Origin: Cylicocyclus nassatus
Lineage: Eukaryota; Nematoda; Chromadorea; Rhabditida; Strongylidae
Assembly: GCA_958299035.1 (NCBI GenBank)
Contig: CATQJL010000001.1
Span: 17,219,433 to 17,283,432, forward strand
Length of the DNA: 64,000 bases
Reading direction: 5' to 3'
The position numbers and the translations under genes are program-made. Positions within the stretch are counted from its first letter, which is position 1. Every line of letters starts with the position of its first letter. Below, one piece after another: positions 35,652 through 46,559 of the stretch. The notes beneath the pieces were generated by a model that was not told where the DNA came from, made no database searches, and saw nothing but the letters and a program-made list of their open reading frames with translations.

Positions 35652-37145
35652 ATACCTGGGCGTCATAGATAGAAACTAATAAGGGCAGGGGTGAGGGGGC
35701 AAATTTTTTTCAAATGAGGCGATAGCCACGCTCTCCGAAAAAATTTTTGGGGCTTTTCTCAAGGCTTTTGCGGGCCCAAACCTTTGAAATCTAGAAAAAG
35801 GAGACGTGGAGGTAACTACGCTCCCGAAAATTTTTTCACGGCTATTTAATACTTATTTTGAATAAACTGAAATTTTAATTCTAATTCTTAATTCTTAAAA
35901 AACTCCAATTACTTACAAGAATGAACAAGTCCTTGCACATTTTTATAAATATAAGTAAACTAGATGGCAAACCCGGCGAATCTGATTCGATCTTCGAATC
36001 GTACATTTTCGGGGCTAGTAAGGGTCCTTGCTTACGGTATCGCCTAAAATTTTACGCCAATGCCTTGAAGTGTACTGAATTAGGGTTTCCGACCTGATTT
36101 GAATGTCATTTCAGCATCTAGATTTTCCTGGGCAAACTTCTTCAGCTCAAAAATCAAACTGGGTAAACATGTCACGATTTGCAACTTGATTAGAAACTTC
36201 TCAAAATGTTTTTTACAACGGAAATGCTTTGATCAAAGTGCTTGATTGTTGTGAGGATAAAAATATATGTTAGTTCAAAGAAAAAGGAACGGACGGTCAG
36301 ACCCTTGACGCCATACCTTCGATAGTCAAGAGACAAAGGCTAGAAAGTGATAGTTGTTTGAGTTCCTGCCGTTATAAAAAGTGAGGATTGTTTCAAAAAT
36401 TAGATGAAAATTTAGAGATACGAATTAAACCAAGAAACTTGAAAAGTTCATATAAAACAGAGGATAGCACATCACAAAATTTGAAATCTTATCTTGGTGG
36501 TTTCTTACGCACAGTTTCGTCTTCAGAATTGCCGGTTAAATTGGGTGGCAACAGGGACAAAGTTCTTTTCTAATCGAAAAAAGCGTTAGCTGTAGCGGTA
36601 GTTGGGAGACCGAAAGAAGGCAAACTTGTCAACAACTGAACTTAACATGTTAAACATGTCTGAAAAGTTATGTTGCACATCGACGCCAATCTAATTTTTG
36701 ACGCGTCCTTTAAATTTACACCTCCGCATAGTCGTTTCGTATCCTGCGACGTTGTCTGGATTCTTCCGCTAATCATTCTGAGCAAGCAACGTCAAAGCTG
36801 GAGAAAATTCGTTGCAAAAGCATTGAAGGAGAACAAGGTAAAGAAAAACGCACTTTTTGGTAAATTTTATAAAAAAACCGGCATAAGCAAAGAAGTAAGC
36901 TCGGCGACGTTGTCTACATCATAGACGAAACAAGACCTATCGAATACACAAAAAAAAACCGAGTGAAAAGAGCTGAACTGAAGAAAAAACAAGGGGTTTT
37001 CGAAAACTCCGTTTTTCCCATATTTCTCGTTTAAATCATAAAAAGGAGCCTTGAGACGTTGTCAGCGTGAAAATAGAGATCAAGAGCTTTAATATGATAT
37101 ATAGATTGTCGAAATTGGTCTCCGAACAACGAAGAAAAGGGTGGT
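35652..37145. other. No firmly supported gene
   Basis: Frames at 36388-36573 (SLGG-like C-terminus, stop) and 36670-36924 (with a KENK|GTAAAG donor at 36837) have protein-like composition but no family and no acceptor that fixes them. 35690-35830 resembles the GGCGTAGCCACGC-type repeats at 56650-56800. Confidence 0.3.
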
Positions 37146-37260
37146 ACCAGAGCCAAATGCCCCGCGCCCCGCTTATGGGGTAGCGAGGTAGCGCGCAAGT
37201 CGCGGAGACGCAGACGAGCGCGGAGACAGACCAGAGCCGGCGGGGCATTTAGCTCTGGTC
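37146..37260. mobile_element. Small foldback element
   Basis: ACCAGAGCCAAATGCCCCGC at the left is inverted at the right (GCGGGGCATTTAGCTCTGGT); GC-rich middle with a further CCAGAGCCGG. 115 bp. Confidence 0.75.
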
Positions 37261-38638
37261 GTTGATCTCCGCGGGATCATAACGAAACCGTATAACATTA
37301 TATATCTTTGTGATCCTCATGAGACGGCCAGGAGCAATGACAACGTCGCGGGTCTTGAAAATCACTCCATAACGAGGTAGACTAGCATTTATGTGGCGAC
37401 TCTCTGCGCAAGATTTGAGCGCACTTTCTCGTTCTTATTGAACTCCAGCAGCTTTTTTGGACTTCCAATGCTCAATCGCAGTTTAGAAAAAGGTTAATCG
37501 AGAAAGCTTGTTCTAGTTTTCAATTGAATTTTTGAATAGAAACCTTTTTTTCTCAGCAAAAAAAAGCCATAAAAATGCAATCCTTCGGTTTTCTAAGCTT
37601 TTTTTTGTATGTCACTGCTATATTTGCCTCAATCACATTCATCCCTATATGGTTATGTCATTAACTATGTCATAATATCCAGGGTTTCGCCCGAATAACT
37701 TCGTACTTCTCTCCAGGTGAAGGTTGTGTTCTATCATGACGCTTAAAGTGAAGGTTACCAGAGTACATGGCTCTATGTATCGAAGGTATGCTTGACGCTA
37801 TCTATGCTTCAGTCTTCCATCTTTTCTCCGGTCGATAATGTCATCTCTCAAAATCATTACCAATTCAACCCTGCCTTTATTCTTTCTTTTACCAAATTTT
37901 TAACGAATATAATTCTGCAGCTCCATTTACAGCTGAGCTTCGTGCTTAAATGCGTTCTCATTATCCTACTGAAATCCCTTGGCGACCAATCTTTTCAAAC
38001 AATTCTCAATCGCTTGCTTTATATAAACACAACTGACTGAACACAATTTCTAAGAGTTTTATTTGATTCAGTGAACGACTTTCCTGCTCCGCTTGAGAGC
38101 AGCAATTACGCTTCCAAAGATAAGATAGGCAGGATGACGAATGTGAAATTATCGCTGCCGTAAAGCCGAAAAAACCGATTTGCATCTAATTGTAGTTTGA
38201 TTAACTCGCAGTGATAACAGCTGCATCGTCATTGAGAAGATCTTAAAGATTGTAGCCATGGCTACTTGGGAAGCAAGTGAATGAAGCCGAAGTCAAACAA
38301 GCTCGAAGAGGTGATATCTTGTGACTTTTACTTTTCACCTTTTGACGAGAAAGTAACTCCAGCATCTTATTGTTAGCAAAATTAGGAAGAGTATACAGCA
38401 AATTCTTTGCTCATCCGCACAATGCGAGGCCCCAGTTCAAAAGAAAAGAAAAAAAGTAGACTTTAAGTCTTTGAGAGAATGAGCGCAATGTAATTGAAGA
38501 AAATCGCTTTTTCATTTAGTATTCTGAAGTGGTAGTAAGCAATCCTGCAAGAGAACAAATCCTGTCAGCCATATACATATAGTTAAAACTCTTTTGGTTC
38601 CTATCAGTAACTGTGATTTACAGTACTTTTGATGCATA
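37261..38638. other. No gene seen
   Basis: AT-rich; the frame at 37792-38040 has low-complexity hydrophobic composition and no splice context. Confidence 0.4.
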
Positions 38639-39672
38639 TTAGGTCATTTCGAAAGTAATTTCGCCTTTCTCAAAGGGACACCACACCTGATGGAGCAAAG
38701 ATATTTGAGGGGTCTTGCTAGCATTCGATGCAGCATTTCATCCTCTTTTTTAATTTTAGTTCCACTGCTACATAGTGAATAAGTTCTTGGAAAAAATACC
38801 AATTAAGTTTCACAGATTCTCTATATTTTTACATCAATTTCCTAAAAGTCCAAGTAGCAGGCGGATAGAGCAAACCCTAAGGAAACATCACAGCTTTTTT
38901 CTCTTTCCCAAATAGCCATAACTTTCTTAGAATCTTTTTTTTTACTATAACCACCGGATTTTGGCAGGTCTACTTCAGACATAAACGACAAAGAAACGCA
39001 TCAAACATCAATAAATCTTCGGGATTTGAAAGGCATATGAGAGTTTACGGAATCAAAATATCTAAATTCGATTTTTTCTGCTACAGGACGGGGCGCGTTC
39101 GCAAACATGAATCGCATGATTTTATTTCCGAGGACTCCACGAAGCGGAAACAAATAACACCATTTAGAAAAGAGAAAAGCTGCATCGAATGACACCCGAG
39201 CCGCTTACCGTTTGATGTCCTCGAGGTTTGCGTTGAGCAACTATGGAAATTGGTAGCATCAATTAAAATACTCATGAAAAATACGACGAGCTATGGAAAA
39301 GAAAGAAAAATTGTCTTGTAGCTTGGAGAGTTATCCACCGGTTACTTGGACTCCTTTGGAAGTTTGATAGAAAAATTTAGAAAGTTTGTGAAACTTGAGC
39401 ATCTCGAAAAGCGTGGGTCGCAAATTTTGGTAATATTTCAAAACTCATTGAATCTGCTCCAATGTAACAATAACTATTAGAAAGAAGATGGAATGCTGCA
39501 TCGCTGCTAAGCTGTCTTAGGCCCGTATGCACGTACATCCCCGCGGGAAGGGGAGGGGATCTGAGAGGGGAAGCGCCATATCTCGCTACTCAAGATATCT
39601 TTTTTAGAAACCTTTGTCCCTTCAAATGTGGAACATCTTTGAAAAAGCAAAACTGCTTTCGGAATGACCTAC
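38639..39672. mobile_element. Palindromic mariner-type MITE (TTAGGTCATT ends)
   Basis: The left end TTAGGTCATTTCGAAAGTAA and the reverse complement of the right end (TAGGTCATTCCGAAAGCAG) match, TA on both sides. The two halves are related along most of the 1.03 kb (for instance ATTCGATGCAGCATTTCATC). Same family as 48152-50318. No transposase. Confidence 0.8.
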
Positions 39673-40877
39673 TATATTTTAGTATGAGCGACTTCTTCAC
39701 AAATGTCACAGATCTCATCATGATTGCCAATTTTTCTACTATCAAAATCATAGCAAAATTGAGTCATTAAACTTTTAGCTTTGCTTACGCATTCATGTGT
39801 ATGTCGGAAACTTTGCTCTACACTGATTGTTGGTGCTGGCTGTTAAATCAAACAATGAAGCCTTACGATAGGCTTATAAAAATGATTCACGTAACATGCA
39901 TAAAATTCTCGCTGGCTGCAAAATTCGAGCACTCCAATGTGCTCTGTAGTCTAAAGATCAGATATGCTTTTGTAGTTGTTTTTGTATCAAATGTTGACTA
40001 ACATTAACTTCCCATTATTGATAACAACGGTAACGAAGGTGATTAGACTGCATTAAAAGAAACTAATTTGAAAAAAATTCTCGAATATCTTGGCATCAAA
40101 TTATAAAGGTCCATAAGTGTTTCAACAGATGAGATGTAAATGCTGTCATTTGCTTGAGAAGTTGAAGAAGCTATGTTGAGTAATGTTTAAAATTGGAAAG
40201 TTTTTATACTGTGATAGTGTAAAAAATTATTGTAAAAAAAATTGTCTTAAAAGCTTTCTGCATCGAAAATTTGACAATAGTCCTCATTATAGACAAATAA
40301 CTAGAATGTCTTTAACTTTATTTTATGCAAAATCTAGCAAAACTAAAGTTTCACCACCTTGTGCGAGAAAGTTAGTCTTAAAAATTATATGAATGTTGTA
40401 AAATTGTTTGTTGAACTTTGCCAGGAAATTTTCCTTTCAACCCAGCAATGAGAATTTTCGACAGAAAAAGAACAGGACTATGTCATATGTCATCGGGTAT
40501 TTTTTTATCATAAAATTCAAAAGATTCGTAGTCCGGTGGAGGAGGGGACAATTTTATAATGCTATACTTAGCATATCATTCAAATCGAGTTTATTTACAA
40601 ATATTTGATTAACTCCAACTCCTTCTCCTCAACTTGTAATGTTCATGACTCATGTTATAGTGTACCGCATCACATTCAAATTCTTTTAAAAAACTTTGCT
40701 AAGGCAAAGGTAATTCCGCTTTGCTCCCGAGCAAGATTGCTTTTGCGAACTTGCTGGCAATGCATTTCTTTATCGTAACCCTTATCGCTGTCTCGCAAAG
40801 CGCCACCTTTGGCGTAAAACATTGTTCGAGCTGAGCTTCTTCCCAAAAATCTCCAACTTTTTGGCTCCAACTCCAGA
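39673..40877. other. No supported gene
   Basis: AT-rich; short frames at 39795, 40183 and 40408 lack features. The sequence just upstream of 40878 is open in frame back to about 40821, so exon 1 of the next gene may be longer. Confidence 0.35.
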
Positions 40878-42283
40878 ATGTCCTATCAAAACACTCAGGT
40901 AAGTTTATTTTAGCTTCGCGTTATTTGTATAGTTCATTTATAAAATCGTGACGAAGGATTTTACTGCGGACTTTGCGCCCACAGGAGCATAAAACGCTCA
41001 TACAAAAAGCTCATACAATTTTCAGCTCGGTTACTTCCAGTGTCTAAAATTATCATATATAAGCAAAAAACCATTCGACTGGAAATGAAACCGAGAAGAT
41101 GCGATTTCCGGAAATGGCGTGCGTATCGCGCGCGGTCGCGCCATCGTCACGATTTTTCAAATGACCTATACAGCTCTAATAAAATGTTTTTTTGCAGCTC
41201 AGCGTTGCAGCTCGAACCAACACTAACAATGGACAATCTGCAAATTCGACGAACGTGGCATTCGCTCATCAAAGAAAAACAAATACGCAGGTGTCACAAA
41301 ATTAGTGTTTGTAAAACGGAGAGCAAAAATGAAAAGAATTTGCTTTAGGGCTATGGAAGCAATAACTTCACTGCAGCACGCATACAAACCAATACAAACA
41401 CAGCACAGCCAAGTTTACCTGGTCAGGTAAGATAATTTATAGAAAAACCATAACAACAGGAGCGAAAAAGAAAAGGTTTTAGTCTTACTTACCTATAGCC
41501 CCAGGCTATGGCTATGGCCCATCACAAGCTGTAGTCCCAGCAACAAACTCTACAAGCACCGCAGTCAATTTTATGAATGCAACCCAAGGACAGGTAATTA
41601 TAACGTAATTTGTGATAAAAAATTGGTTCTGATTAGTACATCACTAATTTACAAAAGGTAGATCAAAGGCAGCATTTCGCTTTCGAGATTTTCACGTTCT
41701 TGGGGCCTTCTCGCCATGAAAAAACCATTTCTGGGCTTTTCAGCGCATGAAAATGACGAAAATGTGCTCTTTCCGAAGTTTTACAGGTCCGCATTCAATG
41801 AAGATAAGCCGGAAAAATCCTCGCCCCACCTCCCTTGTTCCGGGCCCCGCCCAAATCTCTACTGAATCCGGAAGCTTTGGAAAAAGCTCATTTTAGCCAT
41901 TTTCATGCGTTGAAAAGCCAAAAATATGGGTTTCTTATGGTGAGAAGGTCCCAGAAAATCTGGAAAACGAAATTCTGCCGTGACGCTGCCTTTAACACGC
42001 AGTTGTTGCAGAATGACTGTTTAAGAAAATGGAGAGCAAAAATTTTGAAAAAATTGTTTTAGAGCGGGAACAACTTCACAGCGGCACGCATACAAACCAA
42101 TACGAGGAACCGCGGCAATGGACAGGCTGGACAAGTAAAGAGATAACGTAATGAAGCGAAAAAAATAGTTTCATATTTTTTCAGGAAGCTACAAATAACG
42201 TTATGGTCAACGTCGTCGTAGCCAACAATACGACAAATCAACCAATAATGCCTAATCAGGTAGAGGAACAAAATTCAAAATAA
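40878..42283 (+). CDS. Asn/Gln/Thr-rich repeat protein, six phase-0 exons
   Basis: Exons 40878-40898 (MSYQNTQ), 41198-41290, 41349-41426, 41483-41593, 42063-42134, 42185-42283 (TAA at 42281) all begin and end in phase 0, and each of the first five ends in Gln next to a GT donor; about 157 residues. Exons 2, 3 and 5 repeat an 'AAR.QTNT' theme (VAARTNTNNGQ; NNFTAARIQTNTNTAQ; NNFTAARIQTNTRNRGNGQ), so they look like duplicated exons. Exon 4 reads APGYGYGPSQAVVPATNST, exon 6 NNVMVNVVVANNTTNQP. The product would be low-complexity and polar with many Asn-X-Thr sites. No signal peptide is seen in the short first exon. Intron 1 holds a dispersed repeat and intron 4 a MITE. No family recognised. Confidence 0.62.
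40915..41170 (-). repeat. 265-bp dispersed repeat, copy 2
   Basis: Reverse-complement partner of 12385-12650; lies within the first intron of the Asn/Gln-rich gene. Confidence 0.75.
41665..41993. mobile_element. MITE with AAAGGCAGC ends, intronic
   Basis: Arms of about 140 bp match inverted (AAAGGCAGCATTTCG at left; CTGCCGTGACGCTGCCTTT at right; inner TTTTCATGCGTTGAAAAGCC type match). Without it the host intron would be about 140 nt instead of 469. Confidence 0.75.
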
Positions 42284-42712
42284 TATTAGCATTGAAATGG
42301 CGCAGTCTATGCTTAGGCAAAAGGGCGAACACCAAAAAAGTAGGACACTATTCGTTAGGACAAAGCAGATCTCACAAGATGATCGCCGAACATTCGCATA
42401 AATCGTGATCAACCTAAAATTAGAAGAAAAATTTGAGCTTATAGTTCTCGAAAAATATTCCAATCATTCAATCAAGTTTTTCAAAAATCAATAGTCAATA
42501 TTCAAAAAATGAGTGGAGTAAAATGCCAAATTCCGCCCCTAGAAAAAGAAACAAAGGAAGAAAAAAGAAGGAAGAAAGAGTTTCCGCAAAGAAGAATTCC
42601 ATGAGCTACGAACTTGATTACGCATTTACTAGATATACTCGAACACTTATTTCTAGGGACTAGGGAACAAATAATGCGCCCTTGGGTTCCTCGTACATAG
42701 GGTTGTATACTA

Positions 42713-43210
42713 TCAGGGTGTCCCAAATTTTTTTAACCGTTTTTACCCTATACATCGGCATTTTTCGAGATTTGAGGCACCTACAAATGGTACAAATACA
42801 TGATCGTACTTCTTATGTATCAGCTATATGATCACGCGTGTGGGAGATACTCATGACGCTGAGGGCGAAGTTTGCCATTTTGATCCACTCATTTTTTGCT
42901 TTATTTCTAGAAATAGAAGGAATACGGCAAAAGTAAGTGAACATCCGATACAAGCATATGCTAAGATTGATGGGAAATTTTTGAGTTTTTTTAGAGCGGA
43001 GATACAATTTTTGAGGATAAAGTTCGTTTTTGACTGCTATAAGATTTCAGCCCAAAACTTCACGTAAAATACGATTTGGACAGACTCTTGACGTCCATCT
43101 TGTAGAGCTTGCTTTGAGCTGTCAATGTTGCTCAAGCCACATTAATTGAAGGGAAAATATTGAAAAAAAGGTTGTAATGAAAACGGTAAAAAATTTATGG
43201 GACACCCTAA
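42713..43210. mobile_element. Tc1/mariner-type MITE (CAGGGTGTCCCA ends)
   Basis: Left TCAGGGTGTCCCAAATTTTT and reverse complement of right TTAGGGTGTCCCATAAATTT, followed in both by an AACCGTTTT-type tract. About 0.5 kb, no protein. Confidence 0.75.
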
Positions 43211-43352
43211 CATAAACATTCGGAAGTATAATCGTGAAATCTCCTCCCCCCCCCCTATTTGTGCTCTAACAACGGTAATTAAGAGATTTATTATCAGACT
43301 GTCAGATAACTTTTGTTAGGCATTTAATTCATATTTTTGAAAATTCCTAAGA

Positions 43353-43550
43353 ATGTCAAAAGATCTCATCCAACATTCCGACAGGTTTAAAGCTCCGCCC
43401 ATCTACGATCTTTGCGCAAAACACCCACTTCATGGGTGGAATTGTGCTGTGTGGCCCGATGATCAAAGAAATGGCCTTCTTCCGGGTGTTGAGCCGGAGA
43501 CCGAACCAGATGACGCAATCATGTTTGCACACCTTTATCTAAGCCGTTAA
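43353..43550 (+). CDS. Small ORF, coding status uncertain
   Basis: An ATG-to-stop frame of 65 codons with balanced composition (FKAPPIYDLCAKHPLHGWN then VWPDDQRNGLLPG and PETEPDDAIMFAHLYLSR). No hydrophobic segment and no family recognised. A second frame at 43681-43908 is similar in quality. Either could be an exon of an unidentified gene. Confidence 0.25.
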   Translation: MSKDLIQHSDRFKAPPIYDLCAKHPLHGWNCAVWPDDQRNGLLPGVEPETEPDDAIMFAHLYLSR

Positions 43551-43989
43551 AATGCAATGCGCGTTATCTTGGCGGTCATTAACGTTTCAAACAAGATAAC
43601 GCCATTAGAAAATTTAAGTAATCACTTTTTTTGGTTCCTGTATTGCTTGATGCACGAAAAAAAAAGAATTCTAGATAATTTTGAATTCTTTTGATATTTC
43701 ATCCTCATTCTTGAAACGCTTGATGCATCAAAGTGCCGCCGTAGAAGAGGCAGTGCCGAACATGCTATTAATTACGGAAGAAAAAAAAAGCACCGTAGAC
43801 GCAGTGAACAAGGGAAAAGATTGGAAATATGAGTGTGTTTTCCAAATCGCCGTGAACCTGCTGTTTATTTGTGCATTTGCGGAGTTATGCTGTGGTAGAC
43901 TTCGATGATGCTGGAATAGACGAACTCTTGAGTATGACGCATGTTTAGAGTTCCCAAAAAGCTTCTGTAATTTTATAGAATAGCTGGAG

Positions 43990-44212
43990 AAAAGTGTGAA
44001 AGAAATTAACTGCAACTGGGCCTCCCCCCCCCCCCAGAGAATGAGTCGCTAAATTTTTGAAATTTGCTTACATGGGTTATGCAAATGTGCATTTGACTTG
44101 TCTATTCTTGTAAACAACTAAAATTTTTTTTGAAATTTTTAAGAAATTCAAATTAGCCTTGTAAAATAACTTTTCCTAGATCCTGGGGGTTATGGACCCG
44201 CAAAAGTCCAGA
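43990..44212. repeat. Repeat shared with 56515-56660
   Basis: After a C-run, AGAATGAGTCGCTAAATTTTT and the following 120 bp match 56538-56660 (GAATGGGTCGCGAAATTTTT) in the same orientation. It abuts the left arm of the inverted duplication. Confidence 0.65.
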
Positions 44213-44429
44213 GATGCGATATTTAGGCAACCTGACATCTATAGACTTGGTTTCAAACTTTGCTTGGATGACATTTCATTCAGATGTTCGGTAGTCATCT
44301 TGTGGAACCTATTTTGCTGTAATTCTTTGATTAATTTTTTTTGTGTTTATGCTATCGCGATGGCATAGAAAGCGACATTACTTTTAAGGCCATATAATCT
44401 AACCAGGAACATTACAGGGCTTTCCACGC

Positions 44430-44726
44430 ATGCCAAAGATGAACCAACCTCAACTTGAAGCTCCAGGAGCTCCGCGAAATGGGCGACGATGCGTTTTCTG
44501 CAACGGCGCGCACTGGGACAGCGACTGCAAACAAGCGAAAACATTGACGGAACGTAGAAACAGAATAATTCATCTTAAAAAATGTGAAAGATGTTTGGGT
44601 CCCGCCAATCATCTTGTTACCGCATGTAATTCTAGTGCAAATTGCCATTACTGTAAAATGGCAGGGCGCTTCGAAGATATGACACGCCACCACCAGGTTT
44701 TCTGCCCTTACACATTCAAGATGTAA
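44430..44726 (+). pseudogene. BEL/Pao-type gag zinc-knuckle fragment
   Basis: BEL/Pao LTR retrotransposons encode a gag nucleocapsid with CCHC knuckles upstream of protease. This 98-codon frame has CVFCNGAHWDSDC (C-X2-C-X3-H-X4-C), then KCERCLGPANHLVTAC, then CHYCKMAGRFED ending HHQVFC, the three-knuckle layout of that gag. The frame extends upstream to an ACATTACAG at 44412-44420. It stops right before the TA where a MITE is inserted, with no protease or reverse transcriptase nearby, so it is a fragment. The copy at 53017-53319 differs at many positions but keeps every Cys and His. Confidence 0.7.
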
Positions 44727-44730
44727 AATA

Positions 44731-45499
44731 TTAGGTTGGTGCAAAAGTAATGTTTTTCTAAAAAAAACAAAACTGTTAAAAAAGGCAAACTGTAGAAAAA
44801 AAGCAAACTTTAAAAAAAGCAAACTGTAAAAAAAACTTTGCAAAAAAAGAAGCTCTTTTCATGCTCTATCCAATGATGGTTAAAAGGGCTTTTATCCTAT
44901 GCCTTTTTATGTCTCAACCTGGGTAATCGTTTTGCTCATTTCGTGGCCCATAAATCTCCCATAAAATAAAAAAAGTAAAAATGGCCACAATAAAATAAAA
45001 AATGGCCGCTTTACCCACTTCTGTAAGCTTAAGGATAGGTTTCTTGTGACAGCTTTAGCAAGAATTTTTAGGTTCAATACGCAGAAAATCAAAAAAAAAA
45101 CTCGATTATTTGAGACCTTAAGGTCCCTGAAATAATACTGAAAAAAGGTGACAAATTTGCTTTTTAGTTTTTCTTTTTTGCAAATTTTTGTCGTTCAAGC
45201 CCTTTCTATGTTTGTTTGCACTACCAGCTACAAGATATGCTATCTATTATCTGCAATAACAAATTTTATAGGTAGTTATATTTCTCAAAAATGAGGTTTC
45301 AGAAATTTTTTTTCGTTTTTTCGATCCAGATATTTCTTCCCGTTTATGATATTTATGAGTAAGTAAATGTGGGCTCTATTGCGAAAGGCTTGTTGCCTTT
45401 GATGGTCTTTATCGCATCCAAAAAATTTAGATTTTGTAAAAAGTTATAGCAATCAAAGTGGGAACTCGTTAAACGAATGTTACTTTCGCACCAACCTAA
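44731..45499. mobile_element. Mariner-type MITE, Hsmar1-like ends (copy A)
   Basis: Starts TTAGGTTGGTGCAAAAGTAA and ends with its near-perfect inverse, TA on both sides (44729-44730 and 45500-45501). The terminal 20 bases are those of cecropia-type mariners such as human Hsmar1/MADE1. 769 bp with AT-rich filler and no transposase. Confidence 0.85.
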
Positions 45500-46064
45500 T
45501 AAATTACGGCGTCCGTTGTCGAGTCTCTCTGCCAATTCTTTAATTTTCTGGCATACCTTGAAAAGATGTATCTGCATTACCTTGAAACCATCCACAGAAA
45601 ATTATGATTATAACGAGAGTTACCATATAAATGTAGAAGCTCCACTTGATTCATTCTTACTGTTTGTGTTGAAAATTCAACGAGAAATTGTAAAGATTTA
45701 AAGACAAAAAACTACTTTCTATTGCAACCTTTAATTTTTTTATCATTGCTGAAGGAATTGATTTGCATGATTCACAACAGATAGGGAATATTTTAGTTAA
45801 AAATGTAACTTTTTTGCTTGTGCTGCCACCATCTTATGGCACTCAAAGAAGGTGAGTATCAAAACCCCCTTTATGGCTGTTATTGAGAGCCGTGACGAGT
45901 GTTTCCGCCCTATCTTTATTAGAAGCAAAAATTAGCAGGTCAAACAGTATGCGTTTAATGATGCCTACCATAATAAAGCACGCGGAGGAGATCTCGTTTG
46001 AAGGTTGGACTTTGAACGGAAGTGGCAATCATCGAAGAGGCTCTGGGGCCCGTAGTAAAGCTTG

Positions 46065-46215
46065 ATCAGTTCAGGTGAACTGAACTTAAGTTCAGTTGAG
46101 CTCAGATGAGGTGAACTGATGACCACCCACCTTCCCATGCTATACATGGCGAGTGAACTGATAGTTGACCATCCGTCCACCTGCTGCAGTCAACAGTTGA
46201 ACATCAGTTCAAGAA
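46065..46215. repeat. Cluster of GAACTGA palindromes
   Basis: CTGAACTTAAGTTCAG (perfect 16-bp palindrome at about 46077-46093) sits among repeated GTTCA/TGAAC half-sites in direct and inverted orientation (GTGAACTGATG, ACATCAGTTCAAGAACTGATG). It could be decayed foldback sequence or clustered binding half-sites. Confidence 0.5.
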
Positions 46216-46559
46216 CTGATGTTAGAGGAGTGCAAATAGTGTGTAAAAGAGGAGACGCAGACAAGACTCCCGCAAGTTGTTCCTGAGTAACTTACGATAT
46301 ACATCACTTTGCCTAATATTGCAGACAAGATCGGCGCAAAACTGCACAACCGCGCCCAAAAAGAAGAGGATCGATGAACTGCTGATTTTGGCGAGGAATA
46401 CCAAAAAATAACAGTTTCTTCTCTTTTTTCTAAACTTTACTGATTTTTTTGAGCTGTCCAAAACGAGAACGCATTTGTTTATTTCATTGGTTACTGACTT
46501 TTTTGGCCTTGGGATCAACTTTTCCAATGGATGCACGCTTCTTCGGCGGCATCCTCTGA

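Larger units (their letters stand above)
44213..46064. repeat. Large inverted duplication, left arm
   Basis: Matches the reverse complement of 51580-53519 almost end to end, starting GATGCGATATTTAGGCAACC. Each arm holds a BEL/Pao-like zinc-knuckle frame, a mariner-type MITE at the same internal position, and a conserved block coding on the opposite strand (LFDLLIFASNKDRAE here, LFDLLIFAFDKDSAE in the other arm). The spacer is about 5.5 kb and full of younger insertions. Confidence 0.8.
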
